Source of the DNA: Anaerolineales bacterium HSG24 | GTDB taxonomy: Bacteria > Chloroflexota > Anaerolineae > 4572-78 > J111 | NCBI GenBank assembly: GCA_030377895.1 | Contig: JAUCGB010000005.1 | Location: 1 to 64,000, forward strand | Reading direction: 5' to 3' | Length of the DNA: 64,000 nt | Shown: in pieces, positions 43,301 to 52,540 of the stretch | Layout: each line of letters begins with the position of its first letter | How positions within the stretch are numbered: the first letter of the stretch is position 1 | The notes under the pieces: generated by a model | The model's input: the letters and a program-made list of their open reading frames with translations, nothing else | Told to the model about the DNA's origin: nothing | Database searches by the model: none | Made by a program: the position numbers and the translations under genes

Positions 43301-43735
43301 CTCCTGTTGTAGTTGGGTATTAGCCTGATTGAGGTCAGCCGTCCGCTCTTCCAGAGCCTTAATGTAAGTCTGGATGGCTAGCGCGGATTCGACACGCGCT
43401 TTAAAAACCAGATTCTGGACGGGCTTGGTAATAAAATCAGTGGCTCCGTATTCAAAGCAATTAGCCAGCACGCGCTCAGCCGCCTCTACCGTCAACATAA
43501 TCACTGGGATAGTCTGGTAGGGCGGAGTGGATCTGAGTTGTTTGAGCAGAGTCACTCCATCTGTACTCGGCATATTGATATCCAGTAAAATAAGACTAAA
43601 CTCCTCCCGCTCCAATTTAGGAAACAGGTGTTCGGCTCTGGTTACAAAACCGGACTCATAGCCAAATCCAGCCAACAATTCTCTGACCTGCTGAATGAAG
43701 TGCCGATCATCATCTACAATTAGTATCTTTGTCAT
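40394..43735 (-). CDS. REC-PAS-PAS-GAF hybrid histidine kinase (paralogue C)
   Basis: A 1113-residue cytosolic hybrid kinase: N-terminal receiver (~1-120, ILIVDDDRHF, LLDINMPSTDG), coiled coil (~125-195), PAS (~200-320), PAS (~325-440), GAF (~460-625, SVMILPLLTRGKAIGTLSIG), HisKA (SMSHELRTPLNGILGY), HATPase with repeat-derived insertion (41336-41402), receiver (VVDDVFHNQG, LMDLVMPIMDG) and the shared tail (FDADDICEFVARYLF). The ATG overlaps the upstream propeller kinase stop as TAATG, so the two are coupled; the N-terminal receiver is well placed to accept phosphate from that kinase. Confidence 0.93.
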   Translation of the reverse strand: MTKILIVDDDRHFIQQVRELLAGFGYESGFVTRAEHLFPKLEREEFSLILLDINMPSTDGVTLLKQLRSTPPYQTIPVIMLTVEAAERVLANCFEYGATDFITKPVQNLVFKARVESALAIQTYIKALEERTADLNQANTQLQQEIAERVQAEETLQKYRDHLEELVETRTVELLEAVAQLEQEISERKRAEEMLREVSEFNKKIISESPIGISIYDTSGQCVAANDSIGKLIGATREQVLEQNYKEIESWKKSGLFDKAKEAISENIKKRHELHIVSTFGRLVSLDCHFIPFPSEDQSHLLFMMNDISERIQMENALRESEERFRTIVTNSTPIVFMFDREGTILLSEGKMLSVVGLRPGEVVGQSVFELYQDYPDTIKAFKTALNGELVEGIIKFGELFFETFFSPNIDLQGNVVGVIGMSLDITEYKRAEKAIQNANNQLAQRVEELSTLNQISQKLSTVIDLEANLKTLNKTMVQFFKARNSIAAMLNQAGTELVVISYHDQDRTSMNITGLTFPLHSNRAGWQVIETKRSVLVTPDTLDLLDEMAQKQFKERNIYSVMILPLLTRGKAIGTLSIGTDQTGRIFTPSEISLAETIAAQIAGAIETSRLFDELREAKDAAEAANRAKTIFISSMSHELRTPLNGILGYTQILAWDKKLDDSHKARLEIIQQNGNHLLNLINDILDFSKMEAERMKLFESNFAFQPFIENIVAMVKLQADKKNIWLNFEAGPNLPIAVHSDEKRLSQIILNLLNNAIKFTERGSITFSVHRRVKNSPLSLPKGEEASSPALWEGVRGRADSKVPNSVAGKIRFQVADTGTGIPQNKLTDIFLPFKQVGEQALMIEGTGLGLPISRNLTRLLGGELHVKSRLGEGSTFWFDLNLDEVDTWREVQTVEEQNIIGFEGEKRKILVVDDVFHNQGVLVNILEPLGFDVITANDGREGLSKAIEFQPDLVLMDLVMPIMDGVESTQLVKKNLPNTKVIIVSARSSQALADVQKRVGGDDYLQKPIRMVELFSKLQIHLNLTWIHEKEEEHYNLKSDEKADIIPPPITELIPLLESAQLSDFMEIETQLIQIEAMGKKYKPFVARVQEFVELFDADDICEFVARYLF

Positions 43736-46700
43736 TATGTGTGTACCTCTTGCACTAATAGCTTAAATTGTTCTTCATCACCATCAAAGACGGCATCTTC
43801 TATTTTAGTTAAAATCACTGGATAAGGAGAATCAAATCCTTGGCATAAGGTGATCATTTTGTTGATTTGATCCACAATCCGCTCCCCATCAAGGATGGAA
43901 AATTGGGCCAGTTCGGTGAACCCGACCAATATCTGTTTTTCAAGATGTTGGGGCAAAGTCAGAATAGCTCCGGCTACGGGCACATCTGTCGCCTGATCTT
44001 GACGCAAATATTTGATCAGAACAGGAAAGAGTTTGCCGAAATCAAGCGGTTTGCTTAGAGATTCGGAGATACCGACCGACAGTGCGGCATCTAGCTGGTC
44101 GATAAAAACATCTGCCGAAACCAGAACAATCGGGGTTTCGTCCCCTGCCTGCCGAATCTGTTGAGCCACGGCCAGACCATCCATATCCGGCATGTGCATA
44201 TCCAGCAATATCAAATCCGGTTTCAATTCCAGCGCCCTTTCCACCCCAATCTGACCATTGCCCGCCACCTGAAGGTCCAGATTCAAAGTGTGAAACAGAG
44301 CTATGAGCATATCCTGATTCATCATATTATCTTCGACCAATAAAATAACGTTATCCTCGGCAAAATTAAACCGATCGGGGTCGATTTCCGCATGTTCGAT
44401 GAGTGAAGCAACGGATTCGACCAGAGGAATCCTGACCGAAAAGATTGAGCCTTGGTCGAGAATACTTTCTACCTGTATCTCTCCTCCCAACAACTCAACC
44501 ATTGTTTTGGTGATGGACAGACCGAGGCCGGTGCCACCAAAACGGCGGGTGGTGCCAGTCTCGGCTTGCTCAAAGGCTTCAAAGATGACCGTCTGCCGCT
44601 CCAAGGAAATACCGATACCCTCGTCAACGACCTGAAAAAAAACAAAGTCGCCATCTTTCATCGCTTTGAGTTGTACTGTTTTCCCTTTCGGTGTAAATTT
44701 GAGGGCGTTACCGACCAGATTCATCAAAATCTGGTTAAGTTTGGTCCGATCCGAGCGGATCAGCGTTGGCAAATTGGGAGCCAGATGATAGTTGAAATAA
44801 ATGCCTTTAGTGAGGGCCTGAGCTTTATTGATATGATAAATGCCCTGCACCAGCAGTTTGAGATTCAGGTCTTGTTCCTCTATGCTCATTTTGCCCGCCT
44901 CGATCTTAGATAAATCCAACACGTTATTGATCAATTCCGATAGATTTTGCCCGCTGAGCCTAACGTTATCTAGGAATTGTTGAAACTCTCTGGGTAAGGT
45001 CAGTTCGCGGCTCTGATGCTGTAAAAGCTGGCTAAAGCCAACAATGGCATTAAGCGGAGTGCGGATTTCGTGGCTCATATTGGCCAGAAATTGCGATTTG
45101 GCTTTGCTGGCAACCTGGGCGACATCTCGTGCTTTTTCCAGTTCCCGGGTGCGTTCCATCACCATTTGCTCCAATTTACGTTGTTGTACTTTCATCGTTT
45201 TGACGCGGAGGGCCAAAGTTCCCACCACACCGCCGGCCAAGAAGAGAGTTATGATGATTCTAAACCACCACATTCTCCAAAATGGAGTAACCACTTGGAT
45301 TGTTAGCGACAGTCCTTCCTCATTCCACACACCATCGTTGTTGGAGCCTTTAATTCTCAGCGTATGCGTGCCATCAGGCAAATTGGTATAACGTCCATGA
45401 CGCTTTGTACCTGCATAATACCATTCGGTATCTACCCCTTCCAGCATATAGGCGTATTGATTTTTCTCTGGCAAGATATAGTTAAGGGCCACGAACTCGA
45501 ATTCAAAAAAGTTGTGTTGCCAATCCAGAAACACTTCTTCCAGTCGTTCAGGCGATTGGGAGAAATTTTCACCCCCTTGGGTGAAAGAAGTCAACACTAT
45601 GGGCGGAACATAAGGATTATCCACCAATTTATCGGGATAAAAACTGTTGACACCCTTCGTTCCGCCGAACCACATTTGACCGTCTCTGGTTTTTAGCGCG
45701 CTGCCATAGAAAAAAATGTCTCCTTGCAATCCATCGCTTTGGGAGTAACGCTTTTCGACCATTTCGGTTTTCGGATTAAACATTACGATGCCTTCATTGG
45801 TGCTCAACCAGAGATTGCCATCCGGCGACGCATCATCCTCAAGAATTGATAGGACATCAGCAGGAATACCATTTTTTGCCGTATAAGGCACAAATATTTC
45901 GGTCTGTGTATCGAATTTATTCAGGCCACCACCTTGTGTGCCAATCCACAAAATACCGAGTGCGCCTTGATAAATGGCCGTAATTGAATCAGCAGATATG
46001 CTATGTGGATCATCAGGATCAGACACATAATGCGTAAACATCTCAGTTTGTTTGTCAAATTTACTCAATCCTCCCCCATACCAAGAACCAAGCCAAATCA
46101 CCGATTCATTCCGATCATGAAAAACCTCGTAAATGTAATCGTGGCCCGGCCCAGCAGATGGACTAACTGAGTCAAATTTATAGAATGTAAAGACTTGCGT
46201 TTGCTTATCAAATCTAGCAAATCCCATAAAACGAGTCCCTAGCCAAAGAATATTGGGGTCATCTGGGTCTTGGACAATGCGCGTAAAACTTTCGGCGATC
46301 GTTGCGTAACGCTTGATAATGCTACCCGTTTCACCATCAAAGCGGATTAGAGGCCCATTCAAGAGAGAAATCAAGAAATCTCCAGACGAGTCTTCAAATA
46401 TGCCCAGTATATAATCAGTGCCCAAGCCTTTAGGGTCATCTGGATCGGCAGTATAATTGGTAAATTTGCCGCTGGCTTGATCCAGGCGACTCAACCCTCC
46501 CTGAGTCCCCAACCAAATATCATCCGCGTCTTGATAGATTGTAGTGACGGCGCTATTCCCCAAACTATCCGGATACTGGGGAATATTTTGGTAAAGTTCA
46601 AACTTTCGATTATGATAGTCAATTTTATCCATCTTACCAGAATACGTTGTGATCCAAAAAATACCAGAACGATCTGGATAAACATTCACAACTAAGTCAT

Positions 46701-47718
46701 CACTCAAACTGTAGGGATTTCTCGAATCATGCCTATAATTGACAAACTTCTCCGTATGCTTGTCAAACACAGTTAAGCCATTGTCAGATATAAAACCACC
46801 TAACCAAAGCATACCCTGCCCATCATCATATATTAAGCCGATCAAGCCCTCTGGAACGCAGTTAGCGTCATCTGGATCATGCGGGTAGTGCCTGAAAATT
46901 CCTGTTTGCTTGTCGAACTTTTCGAGTCCATTGGCCGCAGTTCCAAGCCACAAAATATTCGGGTCATCTTTGTCCTGCATGATTGCGGAAATGAAATTAT
47001 CTTCAGTTCCTAAGCTATTGAGGTCTTGCGGATCGTGGGTATAATGAATAAAGGTTTCGGTTTCCGTGTCGAATTTATCAAGCCCGCCACCAACGGTCCC
47101 CAACCATAGAATATTGGCATCATCGTCTTGAACAATGCGCCAGATTTCGGCCGCATTAGGACTATTCGAATTATCGGGATCATGCTCATAACGAGTAAAA
47201 GTTTGGTGTTCCTTGTCAAACTTATTCAATCCTTGGAGTGTTCCAATCCATAGGATATTAGGATTACTCCTATCTTGAACGATTTCGTCAATTGCATTAT
47301 AACCCAAACTGATTGGGTCATCAGGATTATGCACATAATTTTTAAAGGTCTCGGCCGCTTTATCAAAGCGGCTTAGTCCGCCAGAAGTACCGATCCAAAA
47401 TATGTTAGGGTCTTGCGGATCCTCAACAATCCTAAAAATAGAACCACTAGGCAGCAATTCGGGACCAGCCCCATAATTTTTCAGCTCATAACCATCATAG
47501 CGAAAAATCCCGCCGCCCTCTGTGCCGACCCACAAAAAGCCGTCATTGTCCTGCAACATCGTCTGCCCGCCCGGAGAACCTAAATCAAAGACATGGTCAA
47601 ATTGTAGGTCAAATACATCCAATGTATCTGGCACTTGGGCATAAACATGCCACTCTAAGCAGAACAACATACAAATAACCAAAACAGTAATTCTACTTAA
47701 TACAATTATTGATTTCAT
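43735..47718 (-). CDS. beta-propeller (HTCS-like) hybrid histidine kinase
   Basis: A 1327-residue one-protein two-component system. Signal peptide (1-27); periplasmic two-component-regulator propeller (~30-700) with a dozen or more repeats of the form DPNILWLGT..GGLxKFDxxT; a Y_Y_Y-type domain (~715-785, [29 protein letters not shown]); one membrane helix (~790-815); HisKA ([16 protein letters not shown]); HATPase ([18 protein letters not shown]); receiver ([21 protein letters not shown]); and a short helical tail. Bacteroidetes HTCS relatives sense polysaccharide fragments and end in an AraC domain, which is absent here. The extended DPDDPNSLG inter-blade loops are unusually regular. AAGGAGA precedes the ATG. 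Confidence 0.93.
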   Translation of the reverse strand: MKSIIVLSRITVLVICMLFCLEWHVYAQVPDTLDVFDLQFDHVFDLGSPGGQTMLQDNDGFLWVGTEGGGIFRYDGYELKNYGAGPELLPSGSIFRIVEDPQDPNIFWIGTSGGLSRFDKAAETFKNYVHNPDDPISLGYNAIDEIVQDRSNPNILWIGTLQGLNKFDKEHQTFTRYEHDPDNSNSPNAAEIWRIVQDDDANILWLGTVGGGLDKFDTETETFIHYTHDPQDLNSLGTEDNFISAIMQDKDDPNILWLGTAANGLEKFDKQTGIFRHYPHDPDDANCVPEGLIGLIYDDGQGMLWLGGFISDNGLTVFDKHTEKFVNYRHDSRNPYSLSDDLVVNVYPDRSGIFWITTYSGKMDKIDYHNRKFELYQNIPQYPDSLGNSAVTTIYQDADDIWLGTQGGLSRLDQASGKFTNYTADPDDPKGLGTDYILGIFEDSSGDFLISLLNGPLIRFDGETGSIIKRYATIAESFTRIVQDPDDPNILWLGTRFMGFARFDKQTQVFTFYKFDSVSPSAGPGHDYIYEVFHDRNESVIWLGSWYGGGLSKFDKQTEMFTHYVSDPDDPHSISADSITAIYQGALGILWIGTQGGGLNKFDTQTEIFVPYTAKNGIPADVLSILEDDASPDGNLWLSTNEGIVMFNPKTEMVEKRYSQSDGLQGDIFFYGSALKTRDGQMWFGGTKGVNSFYPDKLVDNPYVPPIVLTSFTQGGENFSQSPERLEEVFLDWQHNFFEFEFVALNYILPEKNQYAYMLEGVDTEWYYAGTKRHGRYTNLPDGTHTLRIKGSNNDGVWNEEGLSLTIQVVTPFWRMWWFRIIITLFLAGGVVGTLALRVKTMKVQQRKLEQMVMERTRELEKARDVAQVASKAKSQFLANMSHEIRTPLNAIVGFSQLLQHQSRELTLPREFQQFLDNVRLSGQNLSELINNVLDLSKIEAGKMSIEEQDLNLKLLVQGIYHINKAQALTKGIYFNYHLAPNLPTLIRSDRTKLNQILMNLVGNALKFTPKGKTVQLKAMKDGDFVFFQVVDEGIGISLERQTVIFEAFEQAETGTTRRFGGTGLGLSITKTMVELLGGEIQVESILDQGSIFSVRIPLVESVASLIEHAEIDPDRFNFAEDNVILLVEDNMMNQDMLIALFHTLNLDLQVAGNGQIGVERALELKPDLILLDMHMPDMDGLAVAQQIRQAGDETPIVLVSADVFIDQLDAALSVGISESLSKPLDFGKLFPVLIKYLRQDQATDVPVAGAILTLPQHLEKQILVGFTELAQFSILDGERIVDQINKMITLCQGFDSPYPVILTKIEDAVFDGDEEQFKLLVQEVHT

Positions 47719-47749
47719 CTATTCTCCTTTTCATTCATCGTTCATCATT

Positions 47750-48014
47750 CTTGCTACCCGACAAAGTGGTTTAGGGAAGGCTATCAACGTAAGCCGAGAC
47801 ATGTAGCACATGCTTCAGCCTGTGCCGCACAGTCTAAAGAATGTGTTACGATATTATCTGTCGCACGTTAAGTTGGTAGCCTTTAGGGAAGGCTAAAACA
47901 GGAATACAGAGATTCACAGAGGAAAAAATAATTTACTTTTTCTCTGTGAATCTCCGTGTTCCTCTGTGAAACTCTGTGCTAATTAGTTCAGACTAAATTT
48001 TCTGTCGGGTACTT
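47750..48014 (+). repeat. R-element copy 12 with nested insertion
   Basis: The usual ends CTTGCTACCCGACA and GTCGGGTACTT enclose an extra ~112 bases. The segment TTTAGGGAAGGCT occurs on both sides of the insert (47770-47782 and 47882-47894), like a 13-bp target duplication. The insert holds GTAGCACATGCTTCAGCCTGTGC. Confidence 0.85.
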
Positions 48015-48034
48015 CATTCTTCATTCCTCATTCT

Positions 48035-49330
48035 TCATTCTTCATTCCTCATCCCTGCATTTACCAAAAACTGAATAACCACAATCGTTAAATCGTCATG
48101 AGGTTCGGCATTACCAGCAAACGCCATGATCTCACGCTTGATATGCTCCACCATGAGATCGGCAATTCCCAAAGAAAGCTGTTCTTTCCTGCGAGGTATG
48201 CCGTCGATATTGTGGTCAAGACTTTCAAGAGATGAAACCGAAAATGACTCTACCGCCTGCTCAAATCGATCAAAACCGAACATTTCGTCATGCTCATTCA
48301 TTGCCTCGACCACGCCATCACTGCACAAAATTATCATATCCCTATGACGCAATTCGATTGCTTCTTCCATGTAACCCAATTCGCTCTCCAAACCTACACC
48401 CAGTGGCAGACCGCCCACATCGACCCATTGGCTCGAACCCTCATGTCGTTTGATGATTGGGAGCAGGCAACCCGCATTAACAAATGTAGCCAACCCTACC
48501 TCTTCCTCCGACACCAGAGAGGAAGATTCAGGGAAAGTAATTTTCACATAGATAAATGCACAATTTTGATTATACGGTTGCAGGTAAGGGGCAAGAGCTT
48601 TGTCTAGCGTTTCAACAAACGACTTTGGTGAAATATGGGGCATGATATACGAGTCAAATTGAGTCAGACATGTTGCCATCAACAACGCCGCCGGAACACC
48701 TTTACCAGATACATCACCGACCGCAATACTACAACTATTGTTTTCTGGAAAATAGCGATAATTATAAAAATCACCCCCGATTTGACGTGCCGCTTTCGTA
48801 TAACAGACCACATCAAAGTTATTCCAACAGGCATGGTCGGTAAGCAATAAGCCATGTTGGATATGACGTGCCATATTCAAGTCGCGCAATATATGTTTTT
48901 GGGCATCTTTGAGGGCTTGGTTTTTTATCTCCAACTGTTTTTGGACTGTTCGCAATTGGATATGAGTCTTGATTCGGGCCAAAACTTCCTCTTGCTGAAA
49001 CGGTTTGGTGATATAATCCACCGCGCCCATTTGAAGTCCTTTGATTTTGTCTACCGTGTCAGACAAAGCACTCATGAAAATGATCGGAATATCTTGCGTA
49101 GCCGGGTTATCTTTTAGTCGCCGACACATTTCGTAACCATTCATACCCGGCATCATAATATCCAGTAAAACTAAATCAACGGATTGTTTCTGTAATAAAT
49201 TCAACCCCTTCTCAGCATCTTTTAGGGGAAACACCTTAAAACCCAATGATTTTAAATAATTGAATAAAACGCCTAAATTGGTGGGATTATCGTCCACGAT
49301 TAAAATCGAGGATTTGCTTTCTTGGTTCAT
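48035..49330 (-). CDS. REC-PP2C (SpoIIE/RsbU-type) phosphatase
   Basis: A 431-residue cytosolic response regulator with phosphatase output: receiver (~8-125) with IVDDN, D57 (LLDIMMPGMNG) and TKPF; a helical linker; PP2C-type SpoIIE domain (~190-425) with QIGGDFYNY, VGDVSGKGVPAALLM, ILCSDGVVEA and DDLTIVVIQF (metal aspartates present). Such proteins dephosphorylate anti-sigma-factor antagonists in partner-switching cascades; no STAS or anti-sigma gene is in the window. It lies upstream of the propeller kinase in the same direction, so the kinases may phosphorylate its receiver. The ribosome binding site is weak. Confidence 0.93.
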   Translation of the reverse strand: MNQESKSSILIVDDNPTNLGVLFNYLKSLGFKVFPLKDAEKGLNLLQKQSVDLVLLDIMMPGMNGYEMCRRLKDNPATQDIPIIFMSALSDTVDKIKGLQMGAVDYITKPFQQEEVLARIKTHIQLRTVQKQLEIKNQALKDAQKHILRDLNMARHIQHGLLLTDHACWNNFDVVCYTKAARQIGGDFYNYRYFPENNSCSIAVGDVSGKGVPAALLMATCLTQFDSYIMPHISPKSFVETLDKALAPYLQPYNQNCAFIYVKITFPESSSLVSEEEVGLATFVNAGCLLPIIKRHEGSSQWVDVGGLPLGVGLESELGYMEEAIELRHRDMIILCSDGVVEAMNEHDEMFGFDRFEQAVESFSVSSLESLDHNIDGIPRRKEQLSLGIADLMVEHIKREIMAFAGNAEPHDDLTIVVIQFLVNAGMRNEE

Positions 49331-49362
49331 AACTATTATCCGATTACTAAAAGTTAGTTGAG

Positions 49363-49418
49363 CGTAGCCTGAGCCAATCGAAGTCCTATCTGTCAGCCTT
49401 CGACAGGCTCAGGCTACG
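49363..49418. repeat. 13-bp inverted repeat CGTAGCCTGAGCC
   Basis: Arms 49363-49375 and 49406-49418, with an internal CTGTCAGCCTTCGACAGG hairpin. It is a REP-like palindrome upstream of the phosphatase gene. Confidence 0.7.
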
Positions 49419-49446
49419 TTTTATGATAATTTTTTGAGAGTTCGAA

Positions 49447-49621
49447 CTTGCTACCCGACAAAACAGGAACACAGAGTTTCACAGAGATGCACAGAGGGGC
49501 ACAGAGTAATACAAAAGAAAAATAAATCGTTTTTTCTCTGTGAATCTCCGTGTTCCTCTGTGAAACTCTGTGTTCATTAGTTCAGATTAAATTTTCTGTC
49601 GGGTACTAAGTCGGGTACTAA
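49447..49621 (+). repeat. R-element copy 13
   Basis: Complete copy to 49610, with the terminal TCGGGTACTAA duplicated in tandem to 49621. The left arm lacks the TTTAGGGAAGGC segment. Confidence 0.88.
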
Positions 49622-49702
49622 ATGAATCGACAAACTTTTGTTATTTAATCCAAATCATTAGGAATGGGCATTAATTAACGTGCATTTGCGTCGGAGATTA
49701 TG

Positions 49703-49853
49703 GTAGGGGCTAGGCAGGCGGTCTAGACTTGGAATGTGCGACTATCTCCGCTCCGCCCCTGCCTCGCCCGTCATTCCGTGGATTCAGGGCGAGGCAAGGC
49801 GGATTGGAGTTCTGATTTCAAACCAACGCTACACCGCCTTGCCTAGCCCCTAC
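49703..49853. repeat. M2 palindromic element, copy 3
   Basis: Same orientation as copy 1. Its flanks (GCGTCGGAGATTATG on the left, CACGCAACTTATTTAGGAC on the right) match the other copies, so the full unit is longer than the 151-bp core. Confidence 0.88.
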
Positions 49854-49894
49854 GATTGCCAAACACGCAACTTATTTAGGACTCATTTCTTAAC

Positions 49895-49967
49895 GGAGTG
49901 CAAAACTCGCTTTGCAGGCAAGACTTACACTCCTTATTATAGTACTACTTTTACACCACTATTCAAA
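49895..49967. repeat. degenerate M3 element, copy 4
   Basis: GGAGTGCAAAACTCGC...TTACACTCC followed by a decayed TACACCACTATT end. Another half copy (AGTGGTGCAGAGTAGTG) is at 50020-50065. Confidence 0.5.
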
Positions 49968-50092
49968 TAGTTGCTTGACTTTGGCATGTCGCTCACTCTA
50001 ACGGGCTGGACTCGCGCAAATAGTGGTGCAGAGTAGTGATAAGGAGTCCAAAGCTTGCTTTGTTAATTAATTCCTATTCCTAAACGGCATGA

Positions 50093-50153
50093 AACTAAAA
50101 CTGCCATCAAAGAGTTCCATGCGCTCGGCTTCCATTTTAGAAAAGTCCAAGAT
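50093..50153 (-). pseudogene. fragment of hybrid-kinase HisKA region
   Basis: About 60 bases matching the segment around 33495-33555 (AAGAGTTCCATGCGCTCGGC, then TTCCATTTTAGAAAA). On the minus strand it encodes LDFSKMEAERMELF, the helix after the H-box of paralogues A-C. It lies outside the kinase genes, next to M3 and M2 debris. Confidence 0.75.
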
Positions 50154-50182
50154 ATAATGGTGATCTTGCGACGTATAACAAA

Positions 50183-50255
50183 AAATGGCGTATAGTGTTT
50201 TACGGTGAGACCTTTGCTCTAACAGTAGGCTCACAGCAAAAGTTATACACCATTT
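50183..50255. repeat. inverted repeat upstream of M50-like gene
   Basis: AAATGGCGTATA (50183-50194) and TATACACCATTT (50244-50255) pair except at one position. It may be a repeat element or a control site for the gene 21 bases downstream. Confidence 0.5.
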
Positions 50256-50275
50256 CCATTTGACAGGAGTATTTC

Positions 50276-51082
50276 ATGAAAAACCTATTATTAGCATCAA
50301 AAAATAGTAAACTATCCACGCAACAAACTCTGGCCCTCATCGGCTTTGCTGGACTAACTACCGTGCTGATGATGGTCGTTCCCGTTTTAAGTTGGTTTAA
50401 CTACCCGTTTCGTCTATTGTTGACCATGGTACATGAACTGAGTCATGGTTTGGCCGCAGTCTTAACAGGTGGCAATTTTGTCCGATTTATTATCGAGCCG
50501 AACGGCGCGGGGTTGGCCTATACCGCGGGCGGATTACGTTTTATAGTGATTCCAGCCGGATACTTGGGAACGGCTTTATTCGGAGCAGTGCTGATTTTGC
50601 TAGGCCGCAACCATCGCTGGTCACGCTGGGCAATCGGCCTGATTGGAGGCGCGTTTTTTCTATTTGGGCTGATATACGGTCTGCCCGGTATCTTTACCGG
50701 CTTGGTCACTGGAGAGGCAGGCGGGGCAATTTTGGCAACGATCAGTGGTTGGCTGTTTGGCCTTATTTTTCTCATCATTGCCCTTAAAGCGAATCCGAGT
50801 GGCATTATCTTCTGGATTCACTTTTTGGCAATTCAAGCCGCTTTAACCACATTTTCAGATTTGTGGGGTTTGATCGGTTTGACCACCCAAGGTGGTCAAA
50901 TTCCAGCCAACGATGCCCTATCCATGTCCAATTTGACCTATATTCCAGCCATAATATGGGCCATGTTGTGGGTACTCATAGCGATTGTCCTCATCGGCGG
51001 AGCGATTTGGCTGACGTGGGTTCAGCCGGTTATGCGGGGCTACCAAAAATCCAATTTAATGGATAATTGGCCTACTAAATAG
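50276..51082 (+). CDS. M50B-like membrane zinc metalloprotease
   Basis: A 268-residue protein with about seven membrane helices. HELSH (H53, E54, H57) in MVHELSHGLAAVLTGG is the zinc and catalytic motif of the peptidase M50B-like group; LAYTAGGLRFIVIPAGYLGTALFG is the expected following region. Related M50 enzymes act in regulated intramembrane proteolysis, but M50B-like proteins are largely uncharacterised. CAGGAG precedes the ATG. Its 3' end overlaps the convergent lipoprotein gene by 27 bases. Confidence 0.85.
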   Translation: MKNLLLASKNSKLSTQQTLALIGFAGLTTVLMMVVPVLSWFNYPFRLLLTMVHELSHGLAAVLTGGNFVRFIIEPNGAGLAYTAGGLRFIVIPAGYLGTALFGAVLILLGRNHRWSRWAIGLIGGAFFLFGLIYGLPGIFTGLVTGEAGGAILATISGWLFGLIFLIIALKANPSGIIFWIHFLAIQAALTTFSDLWGLIGLTTQGGQIPANDALSMSNLTYIPAIIWAMLWVLIAIVLIGGAIWLTWVQPVMRGYQKSNLMDNWPTK

Positions 51083-51691
51083 CCCCTGTGGTGGACGAAT
51101 AAGCGGTTTGTTAGACTGAGCCTTAAGCAAAATATTCTCTCGAGCGGTTATAAGTTCGATTCGCAGGGGCAGTTTTGTTTTTACGTCTAACCAAAAAATT
51201 AGCCTCGTTTGGTCGGCTAATAGCAACTCAATTTTTTTTGATGCCCCCTCTAAGGTCGATGTGACTTGTTGCTGGGCTGACAAACTGGTCGAGTAATGGA
51301 GTAACCTGTCTATCATGCTGAACAAATCGGTCACGGGCGAGAGTTGAGACGACGTGGTTTCGACGAGGCTTATTTCATCTAACTCAAATAACTCAAATCG
51401 ATTGTAGCGACATATTGAGTTGCCATTAGAGATAAGGGTCTCGCCCACTAATCGCGTTGAGGTAGATTCCAAAATCTCAAATCTGTACTGATTATCGAAT
51501 TGCCAATACTCTACCACAATTACCCCACCGATTGGCGCAGTAGGCCAATTTATTTCCCACACCGTATGCTGATTTGCCTTCCACGCCTTTTGTAAATCCT
51601 GTTGAGCTATCTCTGGTTCAATGGCGTGGGGAGCCTGACAAGCAATAACGCCTATAAAAATTAGCTGAAATATCATAAAAACACGTAACAT
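51056..51691 (-). CDS. predicted lipoprotein, LolA-like fold possible
   Basis: A 211-residue exported protein. The hydrophobic N-terminus ends in IGVIAC (Cys18), a lipobox. The mature part is beta-rich with YWQFDNQYRFEIL, VGETLISNGNSICRYNR and LIFWLDVKTKLPLRIEL; the last of these resembles the end of LolA/LppX-type proteins (WLDxxTxLPLRxE). It is therefore probably an outer-surface lipoprotein that binds a hydrophobic ligand, by inference. The gene converges on the M50-like gene with a 27-base overlap, so antisense interference is possible. Confidence 0.72.
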   Translation of the reverse strand: MLRVFMIFQLIFIGVIACQAPHAIEPEIAQQDLQKAWKANQHTVWEINWPTAPIGGVIVVEYWQFDNQYRFEILESTSTRLVGETLISNGNSICRYNRFELFELDEISLVETTSSQLSPVTDLFSMIDRLLHYSTSLSAQQQVTSTLEGASKKIELLLADQTRLIFWLDVKTKLPLRIELITARENILLKAQSNKPLIRPPQGLFSRPIIH

Positions 51692-51719
51692 TGTCAGCCC
51701 ATTATAACAGTTAAACTAC

Positions 51720-51748
51720 TTGTAAGCGAAAATATCATGTGGTATAAT
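51720..51748 (+). promoter_or_regulatory. candidate promoter for BFN gene
   Basis: TTGTAA, 17-base spacer, perfect TATAAT (51743-51748) inside a small palindrome TGTGGTATAATCCACA. The M4 element lies between it and the gene. Confidence 0.4.
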
Positions 51749-51866
51749 CCACACATCCATCAATCAATCAGAAGTTTATCGTTTCTCAACAAGATTATAT
51801 TCTGGAGTCCACGGAAAAAACTGGGTTTCTATAAAACGACAAACTTTTGCATCCATTTAATTTATA

Positions 51867-52002
51867 AGGCAATTCCAGAAAAATAAATCTCCCAACGTTC
51901 CCTGAGTTTGCCGAAGGGGATTGGCTTCGACAGGACTTCGGCGTGAGCTAGTCGAACGCTCAGCCAACGATATTTGGGAGAATTTAAAAATTGGAACTGC
52001 CT
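51867..52002. repeat. M4 palindromic element, copy 1
   Basis: About 136 bp bounded by AGGCAATTCCAG and TTGGAACTGCCT, with CTCCCAACG/CGATATTTGGGAG inner arms and a CTTCGACAGGACTTCGG centre. It ends 19 bases before the BFN ATG. Confidence 0.8.
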
Positions 52003-52021
52003 AAATAGAGGCTAAATATAA

Positions 52022-52540
52022 ATGATTGAAGTCGAAATAGATAGTATTCGTGTTAGCTTAATGTCTCAACATCGGGTAGTTGTCCTCAGAGAATCAGATT
52101 CTAACCGTTACTTGCCCATCTGGATTGGCCCCTTTGAGGCCGATGCAATTACTATTCAGTTACAAGATGTTCAAGTTGCTCGCCCCCTTACCCACGACCT
52201 CTTAAAAGGTGTCATAGATAAAATGGGTGCCAAAATATCTCATATTACAGTCAATGAGCTTAAAAATGATACCTTTTTTGCTCAGATTGTGATGGATGTG
52301 GCGGGTAAAAGCACCGAAATAGATGCTCGTCCTAGTGACGCAATTGCCTTAGCTGTTCGGGTTAACGTTCCTTTATTTGTGGCCGATGAGGTCATGGATA
52401 TGGCTTCCATTGTCCCAGAAGCCAGTATCGAAGAACTTGACGAAGAGCCAGAACCTGTCACCGAAGAGGAACAAGAAAAACTATCCATCTTCCGAGACTT
52501 TATTAACGACCTTGACCTCGACGACTTAGGCAAAAATTGA
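52022..52540 (+). CDS. bifunctional nuclease (BFN) family protein
   Basis: A 172-residue cytosolic protein of the BFN/DUF151 family: VVVLRESDSNRYLPIWIGPFEADAI, RPLTHDLLKGVIDKMGA, FFAQIVMDVAGKSTEIDARPSDAIALAVRVNVPLFV. These blocks are nearly invariant in the family. Some plant homologues have nuclease activity; the bacterial role is unsettled. An acidic C-terminal tail (EELDEEPEPVTEEEQE) follows. No clear ribosome binding site is visible because the M4 element lies immediately upstream. It is flanked by M4 copies on both sides. Confidence 0.92.
   Translation: MIEVEIDSIRVSLMSQHRVVVLRESDSNRYLPIWIGPFEADAITIQLQDVQVARPLTHDLLKGVIDKMGAKISHITVNELKNDTFFAQIVMDVAGKSTEIDARPSDAIALAVRVNVPLFVADEVMDMASIVPEASIEELDEEPEPVTEEEQEKLSIFRDFINDLDLDDLGKN

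Noticed and set aside
43735-47718. Complete HTCS regulator with AraC output
   Set aside because: The C-terminus after the receiver is only a short helical tail; no AraC helix-turn-helix is present.
1832-49621. Regularly spaced CACAGAG blocks as a CRISPR array
   Set aside because: The blocks are inside dispersed 180-bp elements kilobases apart, have no unique spacers, and no cas genes are present.
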